A DNA stretch of 46,600 bases from Gammaproteobacteria bacterium (GTDB lineage: Bacteria; Pseudomonadota; Gammaproteobacteria; Pseudomonadales; Pseudohongiellaceae): assembly GCA_030427065.1 (NCBI GenBank), contig JAUHWU010000011.1, forward strand, positions 1-46,600, read 5' to 3'. Shown one piece after another: positions 8,428-15,658 of the stretch (positions are counted from its first letter, which is position 1; every line of letters begins with the position of its first letter). Made by a program: the position numbers and the translations under genes. The notes beneath the pieces are model-generated. The model worked only from the letters and a program-made list of their open reading frames with translations, made no database searches and was not told where the DNA came from.

Positions 8428-10170
8428 ATGAAAACAATATTTAGCTCTGCGGGACTTCTAGTCTTACCTTTTCTGCTAGCCGGCTGTGAAAGTGCCCTGG
8501 TTGAGAATGTTGCAGGGGACACTAGCAATATGAGCCAGGACTATATGACGGTCACTGACGCCCGTTTGCAGAATCCGGAAGCAGAAAACTGGTTAATGTT
8601 TCGCCGCACTTACGATGGTTGGGGTTATTCGCCGTTGGATGATATCGATGCCGACAATGTCAGCGACCTTAAGCCCGTCTGGTCTCTCTCAACAGGCCTT
8701 ACAGAGGGTCATCAGTCTCCTCCCATCGTCAATAACGGCGTTATGTACATCACCACGCCACTTAATCATGTGCTGGCTATTGATGCTGCCAGTGGTGATG
8801 GACTATGGGAATACAGTCGCCAAATGCCTTTCGATATCAGTCTGATTCACCCGACTAACCGGGGTGTCGCCTTGTATGGGGACAAGCTTTACATGGCGAC
8901 TTCCGACGCCAGTGTGGTGGCACTGGATGCGATGACCGGAGAAGTAGTCTGGGAAAAAGCAGTAGCGAATTATCGCAACGGCTACTATATGACTTTGGCA
9001 CCACTGGCAGCCCATGGAAAAATTATGGTGGGTGTTTCCGGTGGTGAGAGAGGAATTCGCGGCTTTATTACAGCTCTGGATGCTGAAAGTGGCGCTGAAC
9101 TGTGGAAAACCTACACCATTCCCGGTCCTGGTGAGATGGGCCATGACACCTGGCCAGAAGATGCCTGGCAGACTGGTGGAGGCTCCGTCTGGGTAACAGG
9201 TAATTATGACCCGGAAATGAATCTGACTTTCTGGGGTATCGGTAACGCCGGTCCCTGGGCAGGTGAAGCGCGACCTGGAGACAACCTGTTTGCCAACTCT
9301 GTAATTGCTCTGGATCTGGATAACGGCGAGCTGAAAGGTTATCACCAGTATCACTGGAATGGTTCCTGGGACTGGGATGAAGTCTCGACACCACTTTTGA
9401 TGGACGTGGAAAGGGATGGGCGCACCTTCAAAGGCCTAGTGCACCCGGGACGTAATGGTTTCCTTTGGGTACTGGAGAGAACGCAGGATAGTATTAATTT
9501 TGTCGATGCCGAGCCTTTTGTTTATCAGAATGTATTCACTTCACTTGATTCGGAAACTGGCAGACCTGCCTATGACGAATCTCATAAACCGGGCTTGGGA
9601 AAGAACGCGTCCTATTGTCCATCACTTTCAGGTGGCAAGAACTGGGTGCCAGCTGCTTACAGTCCACAAACCGGACTGCTGTATATTCCTGCCAATGACA
9701 ACTACTGTTCTTCGTGGGAAGGCGTGGAGGCTGAATATCGTCCTGGTCAGGGATTTACCGGCATTACTAATATGAGTGCGAGTATTGTCGAAGGGGCTGA
9801 CCATATTGGCGAAATCCAGGCCTGGAATGTGAATACCGGAGAAGAAGTCTGGACCCGGGAATTTGAATTGGCCAATTGGGGGCCGATTCTGGCGACAGGC
9901 GGTAACCTGATATTCAGTGGTGGAACAGCGGATCGCTATTTCCGCGCCCATAACGCCAGCACCGGTGAATTACTCTGGGAACAGCGTTTGAACTCAGGTA
10001 TTACCGGTGTACCCACAACCTTTGCCGTGGATGGAAAACAGTATATTGCCGTGCAGTCAGGCTGGGGTATTGATGCTGCTGGAATGCAAAGACGTCTGGA
10101 TGCTCTCCAGGGCAGGACCACCATTGTGCCTCAAGGGGGAGTGCTTTGGGTGTTTGCCCTTGGGGAATAG
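8428..10170 (+). CDS. Lipoprotein PQQ-dependent alcohol dehydrogenase, lanthanide-type signature
   Basis: A 580-residue eight-bladed quinoprotein of the methanol/ethanol dehydrogenase family without a cytochrome c domain. The signal peptide ends in lipobox LAGC (C20), so it should be anchored in a membrane facing the periplasm. Residues matching the methanol dehydrogenase active site are E207 (GGERG), N273 (IGNAGPW), catalytic D315 and R342 (HPGRNG). Two residues after D315 comes D317 (SWDWDE); this extra Asp marks lanthanide-dependent XoxF/ExaF/PedH enzymes. The vicinal Cys-Cys pair near the PQQ is missing (ISLIHPTNRG at that place), while the second conserved disulfide (C397 and C427) is kept. 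Tryptophan docking repeats such as ALDAMTGEVVW recur. No xoxG/xoxJ or pqq genes are in the window. The substrate is unknown. Confidence 0.88.
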   Translation: MKTIFSSAGLLVLPFLLAGCESALVENVAGDTSNMSQDYMTVTDARLQNPEAENWLMFRRTYDGWGYSPLDDIDADNVSDLKPVWSLSTGLTEGHQSPPIVNNGVMYITTPLNHVLAIDAASGDGLWEYSRQMPFDISLIHPTNRGVALYGDKLYMATSDASVVALDAMTGEVVWEKAVANYRNGYYMTLAPLAAHGKIMVGVSGGERGIRGFITALDAESGAELWKTYTIPGPGEMGHDTWPEDAWQTGGGSVWVTGNYDPEMNLTFWGIGNAGPWAGEARPGDNLFANSVIALDLDNGELKGYHQYHWNGSWDWDEVSTPLLMDVERDGRTFKGLVHPGRNGFLWVLERTQDSINFVDAEPFVYQNVFTSLDSETGRPAYDESHKPGLGKNASYCPSLSGGKNWVPAAYSPQTGLLYIPANDNYCSSWEGVEAEYRPGQGFTGITNMSASIVEGADHIGEIQAWNVNTGEEVWTREFELANWGPILATGGNLIFSGGTADRYFRAHNASTGELLWEQRLNSGITGVPTTFAVDGKQYIAVQSGWGIDAAGMQRRLDALQGRTTIVPQGGVLWVFALGE

Positions 10171-10182
10171 TCAGCAGGGATT

Positions 10183-10284
10183 GGATAAAGGATAAAGGAT
10201 AAAGGATAAAGGATAAAGGTGGGCGGTGCAGGGAGGCGGCAGGGAAAAAGACTTGTAGGTCGGATAAGCGAAGCGCCATCCGAC
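10183..10284 (+). repeat. Composite intergenic repeat, copy 1
   Basis: Five tandem GGATAAA heptamers (10183-10217), then a GC-rich core (about 10218-10245), then a 26-bp palindrome (10259-10284) with arms GTCGGAT and ATCCGAC around an aagcgaagcgcc centre. A second copy with the same three parts in the same order and orientation lies at 11261-11410. The palindrome resembles REP-type intergenic repeats. Confidence 0.75.
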
Positions 10285-10383
10285 AAAATACTATTGCGTA
10301 AATACCTTCAGGTAAAAACTCACCCTGGTTGCAAAACGTAACATGTAAGATACTTTCCAGGATAAACAGGTCGGATAAGGACC

Positions 10384-10425
10384 GTGGGGACGCATCCCAC
10401 GAGGCGATCTTTGATCGCCTTTTTT
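10384..10425 (+). terminator. Rho-independent terminator after PQQ dehydrogenase
   Basis: AGGCGATC (10402-10409), loop TTT, GATCGCCT (10413-10420), followed by TTTTT: a perfect 8-bp stem and U tract. A second small hairpin (GTGGG 10384-10388 with CCCAC 10396-10400) sits just upstream. It probably ends the Rieske/PQQ dehydrogenase transcript. Confidence 0.8.
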
Positions 10426-10448
10426 GAGACTTGAGGCTTGAGACTTTC

Positions 10449-11186
10449 TTAATGGGTAAACGAATAGATCACGGCATTGGTGCCGAGTCGGAACGCATCG
10501 GTTGAGGGGAGCAGGGGCATGGAGCCGTTTTCATACCAGTCCCAGAAATTGGCCAGATCGTTATTATGGCCGGCGAGGATGCCAAGCCGGCCGTGCTTGT
10601 CAAACAGGCCGTAATAAGTGATCTCGCCGCCAGGGACACTGTCGGCCATGGCCTGTAAATTATCCAGTGGGGTATGGACGCTGAATACCACGTGATCAAT
10701 GGCCAGTGGCACAAAGTCATTTTCGGGAAAGGCCCGTTTCACTTGCGAGCGCATCTGGCCCCACTGGACCGGGCCATCAAAGTCGTCCATTAAAATAAAT
10801 CCGCCGCGCATTACAAATTCCCGCAGGTTGACGACTTCCTGGTCTGTCAGTTCCATTTCTCCCGGTTCGCTCACATAGGCAAAGGGGTAATCAAAAACAT
10901 CGGGTTCGCCCAGTTCTATAATGCGATAGGAATCAATGGTCAGATCAAGCAAGGTGGCTCTTTCCAGAAACTCATTCAGGTTGATATCAGAGCTGGGATA
11001 ATTGTGTGACCAGCCCATATGTCCGATATAGCCATTCGTGCCAAAATGCCAACGCGCGGCAGTAAACTCCTTAGCCGGCGGATTATTTTGCTGAATGCGA
11101 TAGCCGCGGCCGCCACCCCCAAATTGTGCGAGGGCAGGTTCAGCACACAGGCAGATGAGTATCAGCAGGCAAGTAAATTTTTTCAT
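10449..11186 (-). CDS. Secreted DUF4159-type protein
   Basis: A 245-residue protein with a classical signal peptide (MKKFTCLLILICLC ... ALAQ). A glycine-rich mature start (FGGGGRG) follows, then a domain with RIIELGEPDVFDYPFAYV, LREFVMRGGFILMDDF and TDAFRLGTNAVIYSFTH. These features are typical of DUF4159, a glutamine-amidotransferase-like fold in exported proteins of unknown function. No catalytic residues can be claimed. The gene usually travels with MoxR/BatA-like genes, which are absent here; it stands alone, in opposite direction to its neighbours, and is flanked by two direct copies of a composite repeat. That isolation suggests it arrived as a unit or sits in a rearrangement-prone spot. 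Confidence 0.7.
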   Translation of the reverse strand: MKKFTCLLILICLCAEPALAQFGGGGRGYRIQQNNPPAKEFTAARWHFGTNGYIGHMGWSHNYPSSDINLNEFLERATLLDLTIDSYRIIELGEPDVFDYPFAYVSEPGEMELTDQEVVNLREFVMRGGFILMDDFDGPVQWGQMRSQVKRAFPENDFVPLAIDHVVFSVHTPLDNLQAMADSVPGGEITYYGLFDKHGRLGILAGHNNDLANFWDWYENGSMPLLPSTDAFRLGTNAVIYSFTH

Positions 11187-11260
11187 ATGGATAATTTAAT
11201 GCTCAGAGGGGAGGGAGGCAAGAAAAGAAGATAAAGGATAAAGGCAAGATAAAAGAAAAA

Positions 11261-11410
11261 GGATAAAGGATAAAGGATAAAGGTGAGCGGTGCAGGTAGG
11301 CGGCAGGGAACACAGACAAGAGACAAGAGACAAGAGACAAGAGACAAGAGGCAAGAGGCAAGAGACAAGATAAAAGGATTATAGGTCGGATAAGCGCAGC
11401 GCCATCCGAC
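11261..11410 (+). repeat. Composite intergenic repeat, copy 2, with heptamer expansion
   Basis: Three GGATAAA heptamers (11261-11281) are followed by the same GC-rich core as copy 1 with about two differences in 26 bases (to 11309). Then comes an inserted array of AGACAAG-like heptamers (about 11313-11370), and finally the palindrome 11385-11410 with arms GTCGGAT and ATCCGAC, differing from copy 1 by one base in the centre. Confidence 0.75.
11313..11370 (+). repeat. AGACAAG heptamer tandem array
   Basis: About eight contiguous 7-bp units, AGACAAG with two AGGCAAG variants, inside composite repeat copy 2 and absent from copy 1. The unit length of 7 matches that of the neighbouring GGATAAA array. 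No spacers are present, so it is not a CRISPR. Confidence 0.8.
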
Positions 11411-11546
11411 GATTAAATATTTGCACAGTGGCTTGAAAAGCGGATTCTTGGGGATATTTTTTTCCCTGATGGGATAATTTCCTTTAATGGCAGGGTGGAT
11501 TATGGGATGCTTCAACACTCATGCGTAATTCAGGAAGTCACAGGCA

Positions 11547-12992
11547 TTGAGTACTCCTAACACCATCTTCTGGCACGATTATGAGACCTGGGGTAGTAAT
11601 CCGCGTCAGGATAGACCCTGCCAGTTTGCGGGCATAAGGACAGATGAAGATCTCAATATAGTTGATGATCCGGTAGAGTTTTATTGCCGTCCAACACCGG
11701 ATTTTCTGCCGCATCCGGATGCCTGTGTGGTCACCGGCATCAGCCCGCAAGTTGCCCTTGAAAAAGGGGTCAGTGAAGCGCAGTTCAGTGCTCTTATCGC
11801 TGAACAGTTCATGCAGCCCAATACCTGCGTGAGTGGCTATAACAGCATTCGTTTTGATGATGAAGTCACCCGGCATCTGCTTTACCGGTGTTTTTTTGAT
11901 CCCTATGAGCGCGAGTGGAAAAATGGCAATTCGCGTTGGGATATCATTGATTTGCTGCGCACCACCCATGCGCTGCGACCGGAAGGGATCAACTGGCCGC
12001 AAAAAGAAGATGGCAGCCCCAGTTTCAAGCTGGAAAATCTGACTGCGGCTAACGGCATTGAGCATTCTGGTGCCCATGATGCCCTGGCGGATGTCATCGC
12101 CACCATTGAAATGGCAAAACTGGTAAAAACCCATCAGCCCAGGTTGTATGACTGGCTCTATCAGTTACGCAAGAAAAACCGGGTTATTCCCCTGCTGGAT
12201 TTGAAAAGCCGGGACATGCTGTTACATGTATCAGGCATGTTTCCTGCCAGCCGTGGTTGTCTGGCAGTGATTATGCCGCTAGTCATGGACCCCACAAACA
12301 GCAATGGCATAATTGCGGTTGATCTGGTTCAGGACCCGGCTGTCTGGCTTGATCTGGAGGCAGAAGAAATCAGGCACCGCTTATTCACCCGCAGCGAAGA
12401 TCTGGGCAGCGTTGAGCGGGTGCCGCTGAAAACCGTTCATGTTAACAAGTGCCCATCCATTGCCCCGATGTCGGTACTCAGTGATGACACGGTAAAGCGT
12501 TTTTCAATTGATCTGCAAGCCTGTCAGCGGCATCGGGAAAAAATACTGGCACATCCATCGATTCTGACAAAACTGGCCCATGTGTTTATCGAATCTGATT
12601 TTGAAGCCACCAACGATCCTGACCAGATGTTATACAGCGGTGGTTTTTTTAATGATCATGACAGGAAGTTAATGAATCAGGTCCGTATAGCCAGTGGTGA
12701 TAAACTGGCTGGTCTGGATTTTCCCTTTCACGATAAACGCCTGCCTGAGATGCTGTTTCGTTATCGGGCACGGAATTTTCCGGAAACCCTGAATGATCAG
12801 GAAACTGAATACTGGCAGGCCTGGTGTGCAGAGCAGCTGCAAAACAGTGGGCAGGGAGCAAACCTCTCCATAAATGACTTTTTTGGGCGTCTGGAGCAAT
12901 TGATCAGGGAAATGCCGGATAATAAGCCCTTGTTTGATTCCCTGGAAAACTACGCCACCACGCTATGTAAACGACTCGGAGTCAGCATTTGA
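11547..12992 (+). CDS. sbcB: Exodeoxyribonuclease I
   Basis: ExoI degrades single-stranded DNA 3'-5' in mismatch repair and recombination. Its 481 residues match the family (E. coli 475). The DEDD exonuclease core begins with FWHDYETWG (D11, E13). SGYNSIRFDDEV is the ExoII motif, and HDALADVIATIEMA is the ExoIII region with H and D. The SH3-like and C-terminal domains follow (CPSIAPMSVL, LLFRYRARNFPETL). The start is TTG at 11547, since no ATG or GTG in frame fits and AGGAAG lies upstream. The stop overlaps the TTG start of the NRAMP-like gene by two bases, implying translational coupling. Confidence 0.95.
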   Translation: MSTPNTIFWHDYETWGSNPRQDRPCQFAGIRTDEDLNIVDDPVEFYCRPTPDFLPHPDACVVTGISPQVALEKGVSEAQFSALIAEQFMQPNTCVSGYNSIRFDDEVTRHLLYRCFFDPYEREWKNGNSRWDIIDLLRTTHALRPEGINWPQKEDGSPSFKLENLTAANGIEHSGAHDALADVIATIEMAKLVKTHQPRLYDWLYQLRKKNRVIPLLDLKSRDMLLHVSGMFPASRGCLAVIMPLVMDPTNSNGIIAVDLVQDPAVWLDLEAEEIRHRLFTRSEDLGSVERVPLKTVHVNKCPSIAPMSVLSDDTVKRFSIDLQACQRHREKILAHPSILTKLAHVFIESDFEATNDPDQMLYSGGFFNDHDRKLMNQVRIASGDKLAGLDFPFHDKRLPEMLFRYRARNFPETLNDQETEYWQAWCAEQLQNSGQGANLSINDFFGRLEQLIREMPDNKPLFDSLENYATTLCKRLGVSI

Positions 12993-14218
12993 GCAGATTT
13001 AATATTCTTAAAAAAACCGGGCCGGGAATTATCGTTGCGGCTACCGGGCTGGGAGCCGGAGATATCGTCGCCGCCTCGGCAGCCGGCGCACAGGCAGGCA
13101 CTGTTTTACTATGGGCAGTAGTGTTTGGCGGTCTGCTGAAATACGGATTAACTGAGGGAATAGGGCGCTGGCAACTGGCCACTGATACCACTTTGCTGGA
13201 AGGCTGGATAGAAAAGCTGCCGAAATTTTTCAGCTGGTATTTTATTGGCTACATGTTTCTTTGGACCTTCATGGTCGCGGCGGCCATGATGGCGGCCTGC
13301 GGACTGGCGGCCTTCGCCTTCTTCCCGGTATTGTCGGTTACCCAGTGGGGGATAATTCATGCATTGTTTGCGCTGGTTATTGTCTGGTTCGGCGCCTACA
13401 AGGCACTTGAAACAGCCATGAAGTTTTTTATCGGTCTGATGTTTCTTACCGTGCTTTATTGCGCGCTAAGGGTAATGCCGGATTTAAACATTATTGCCAG
13501 CGGCATGTTTATTCCCCGGGTGCCGGAATCCGGTATGGCCTATGTGTTGAGTGTGATTGGTGGTGTAGGTGGCAGTATAACCATAATGAGTTATGGCTAC
13601 TGGATGCGTGAGGCAGGCTGGAAAGGCAAGGAAATGATGTCAACCATGCGTTGGGATCTTGGTATAGCCTATGGGCTCACAGCACTGTTTGGCATCGCCA
13701 TTATTATCGTTTCTGCAGGGGTTCAACCGGAAGTCGTGTCCGGCAATAATATGGCACTGGCGGTGGCTGATCAGCTGGTTCCAGTGATGGGAGAAACCGG
13801 GAAATGGGTGTTCCTGTTTGGTTTTTGGGGGGCGGTGTTCAGTTCCATGATCGGTGTCTGGCATGGGGTGCCTTTTCTGTTTGCGAACTTTGTGATTCAC
13901 TACCGTAAACATACCCACCTGATAGAAACCCGCGGCAGTATTTCCAGGTCCTGGGCCTATCGAGCCTACCTGGTCTATATGGCTATTTTGCCGATGAGCC
14001 TGCTGAGACTCGAAAGACCGGTGTGGATTGTGATTATTTACACCATCACCGGGGCCTTCTTTATGCCCTTGCTGGCAGCATTGCTGCTGTATATGAATAA
14101 TAATAGACGCTGGCTTGAGAACGCAGCGAATACATGGTTTAGTAAAAGTCTGTTGATTGCCTGTATGCTGGTGTTTGGCTATTTGCTGATTGTGCAGTTG
14201 CAGGGCCAGTTTCTCTAG
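12989..14218 (+). CDS. NRAMP-superfamily transporter with atypical metal-site motifs
   Basis: A 409-residue inner-membrane protein with about 11 hydrophobic helices. The start GPGIIVAATG and AGAQAGTVLLWAVVF match helix 1-2 of NRAMP metal transporters. The canonical DPGN of helix 1 is replaced by GAGD (residues about 22-25), and the MPH of helix 6 is replaced by a GGSITIMSYGYWMRE segment (about 194-208). Both motifs bind Mn2+/Fe2+ in classical NRAMPs, so the substrate may differ. The TTG start (12989-12991) overlaps the sbcB stop and has CGGAG upstream. It is not next to mntR or other metal genes. Family membership is clear; ion specificity is not. Confidence 0.8.
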   Translation: MSRFNILKKTGPGIIVAATGLGAGDIVAASAAGAQAGTVLLWAVVFGGLLKYGLTEGIGRWQLATDTTLLEGWIEKLPKFFSWYFIGYMFLWTFMVAAAMMAACGLAAFAFFPVLSVTQWGIIHALFALVIVWFGAYKALETAMKFFIGLMFLTVLYCALRVMPDLNIIASGMFIPRVPESGMAYVLSVIGGVGGSITIMSYGYWMREAGWKGKEMMSTMRWDLGIAYGLTALFGIAIIIVSAGVQPEVVSGNNMALAVADQLVPVMGETGKWVFLFGFWGAVFSSMIGVWHGVPFLFANFVIHYRKHTHLIETRGSISRSWAYRAYLVYMAILPMSLLRLERPVWIVIIYTITGAFFMPLLAALLLYMNNNRRWLENAANTWFSKSLLIACMLVFGYLLIVQLQGQFL

Positions 14219-14310
14219 CAGTTTATAATAGACCCCTGATCTTGCCGTCAGGGAAACAGCGCAGATAATTTTCCAATTTTGTGGCGATGCCTTTAAAATT
14301 GCATCCTTTT

Positions 14311-14338
14311 TTGACAACAACAATTAATCGCGGATAAA
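14311..14338 (+). promoter_or_regulatory. Candidate promoter of the acyltransferase gene
   Basis: A perfect TTGACA (14311-14316) is followed by a 16-bp spacer and GATAAA (14333-14338), a weak -10. It sits so close to the ATG at 14348 that the message would have almost no leader, in line with the lack of a Shine-Dalgarno there. Confidence 0.4.
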
Positions 14339-14347
14339 CACCTTTGT

Positions 14348-15514
14348 ATGGATGATTTTGATGATATCAGGCCCTATCGTGATGATGAGGTCAGGCCTGT
14401 AGTTGAACGGTTGTTGGAAGACCCAGCACTGTCCAGGGCATTAGCCAAGTTTGAACATCCCTGGCTATTCCGCTTTTTGCCAGGCTGGATTACCAAAAAA
14501 GTTCAGGCCACTCTTGGCCAGGATCTGGCCCATGTCCAGACAATCCATGATGTGCAACTGGTAATTGAAAAATACCTCGACAAGTTGATCGAGAGTACCA
14601 CTGACGGATTGACCTCTGAAGGACTGGATCAACTTGATGCTGATGAGCCGTATCTGTTTATCAGCAATCACCGCGATATCTCCATGGATCCGGCTCTGGT
14701 CAATTACATGATTTATCACCATGGTCTGGATACCCTGCAGATAGCTATTGGAGATAATTTGCTGAAACGTCCGTTTCTATCGGATCTCATGCGTTTGAAT
14801 AAAAGCTTTCTGGTTAAACGTTCAGTTCAGGGGCGCGATTTGCTCAAGGCCAGCAAACAACTTTCAGCCTACATACACCACTGCATCAAGAGTGGCGAGA
14901 ATGTCTGGATAGCGCAGCGCGAGGGGCGTGCCAAAGATGGTATTGATAAAACAGAAACCGCGATTATAAAAATGCTGCACATGGCAGACAGAGAGTCGGT
15001 TCTTAAACTGACATTACAGGAATCCATCAATTCCCTGAACATTGTGCCGGTCTCTATCTCCTATGAATTTGACCCTTGCGATCGCTTCAAGGCCGAAGAA
15101 CTGCATACCATTGAAACCGACGGTAAATTTGAAAAAGATGAGAATTCAGATGTACGCAGTATTCTCACCGGGATAGTCGGTAACAAGGGGGCCGTTCATG
15201 TCGCTTTTGGACAGAAAATTGTTTTCAATGATGCTGTTACGGCAGAAGGAGTGGCAAGGCATATTGATGAGGAGATTATCCGTAACTACAAGTTGCATGC
15301 GGTAAATTACCTGGCCATGGAAGTCTTGCAGAAAGACTATATGGATTTCTCAAATCTGCCTGCATTACTTGGCATATCATCAGCAGAGATAAGCCGAAAA
15401 CGGAAACTGTTTCGCAAAAAACTCAACAGTATGCCTAAAAAGCTGCAACCTTACGTGGTCAATATGTATGCCAACCCGGTTATCAGGAAAGCGGAAATCT
15501 CCGCTCAAAAGTGA
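14348..15514 (+). CDS. PlsC-like acyltransferase
   Basis: A 388-residue protein of the glycerolipid/lysophospholipid acyltransferase superfamily, probably transferring an acyl chain to a lipid intermediate at the membrane. The motif block is LFISNHRDISMDPALV (residues about 103-118), with catalytic His followed by Asp six places later (HX5D) instead of the usual HX4D; KRPFLSDLMRLNKSFLVKRS is motif II-like; AQREGRAKDG replaces the EGTRS box; NIVPVSISYEFDPC is motif IV-like. It has no strong membrane helix and a basic C-terminal tail. It is transcribed alone. Exact substrate is unknown. Confidence 0.75.
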   Translation: MDDFDDIRPYRDDEVRPVVERLLEDPALSRALAKFEHPWLFRFLPGWITKKVQATLGQDLAHVQTIHDVQLVIEKYLDKLIESTTDGLTSEGLDQLDADEPYLFISNHRDISMDPALVNYMIYHHGLDTLQIAIGDNLLKRPFLSDLMRLNKSFLVKRSVQGRDLLKASKQLSAYIHHCIKSGENVWIAQREGRAKDGIDKTETAIIKMLHMADRESVLKLTLQESINSLNIVPVSISYEFDPCDRFKAEELHTIETDGKFEKDENSDVRSILTGIVGNKGAVHVAFGQKIVFNDAVTAEGVARHIDEEIIRNYKLHAVNYLAMEVLQKDYMDFSNLPALLGISSAEISRKRKLFRKKLNSMPKKLQPYVVNMYANPVIRKAEISAQK

Positions 15515-15571
15515 ATACTGTTTCTAATGTCTGGCAGATAAACCGGAAAATAACCTGGCAAAAAATTTGGC

Positions 15572-15602
15572 AAATTGCCGGGCAAATAGTTTGGCAATTT
15601 TT
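15572..15602 (+). terminator. Candidate terminator after the acyltransferase gene
   Basis: AAATTGCC (15572-15579) can pair with GGCAATTT (15593-15600), which runs into further Ts. The region also repeats TTTGGCAA three times, so alternative pairings exist. Moderate support only. Confidence 0.4.
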
Positions 15603-15658
15603 CCTAACCTGCACTAGAGTGAAATAACTCCGAACCTGCTCCGGAGTGAAGCCTGCCA

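Larger units (their letters stand above)
11187..11546. other. Repeat-filled intergenic region
   Basis: About 360 bp between the DUF4159 and sbcB starts. It holds scattered GGATAAA/GATAAAAG units, copy 2 of the composite repeat and the AGACAAG heptamer array. The last 135 bp carry whichever promoters drive the flanking genes; none is clear enough to call. The open frame readable across the array is an artefact of the heptamer repeats. Confidence 0.6.

Noticed and set aside
11313-11370. A CRISPR array at the AGACAAG repeats
   Set aside because: Units are 7 bp, contiguous and without spacers; no cas genes are present.
11183-11518. An open frame across the heptamer arrays
   Set aside because: The repeats have no stops in that frame; the predicted peptide is repetitive Leu/Ser sequence without features.
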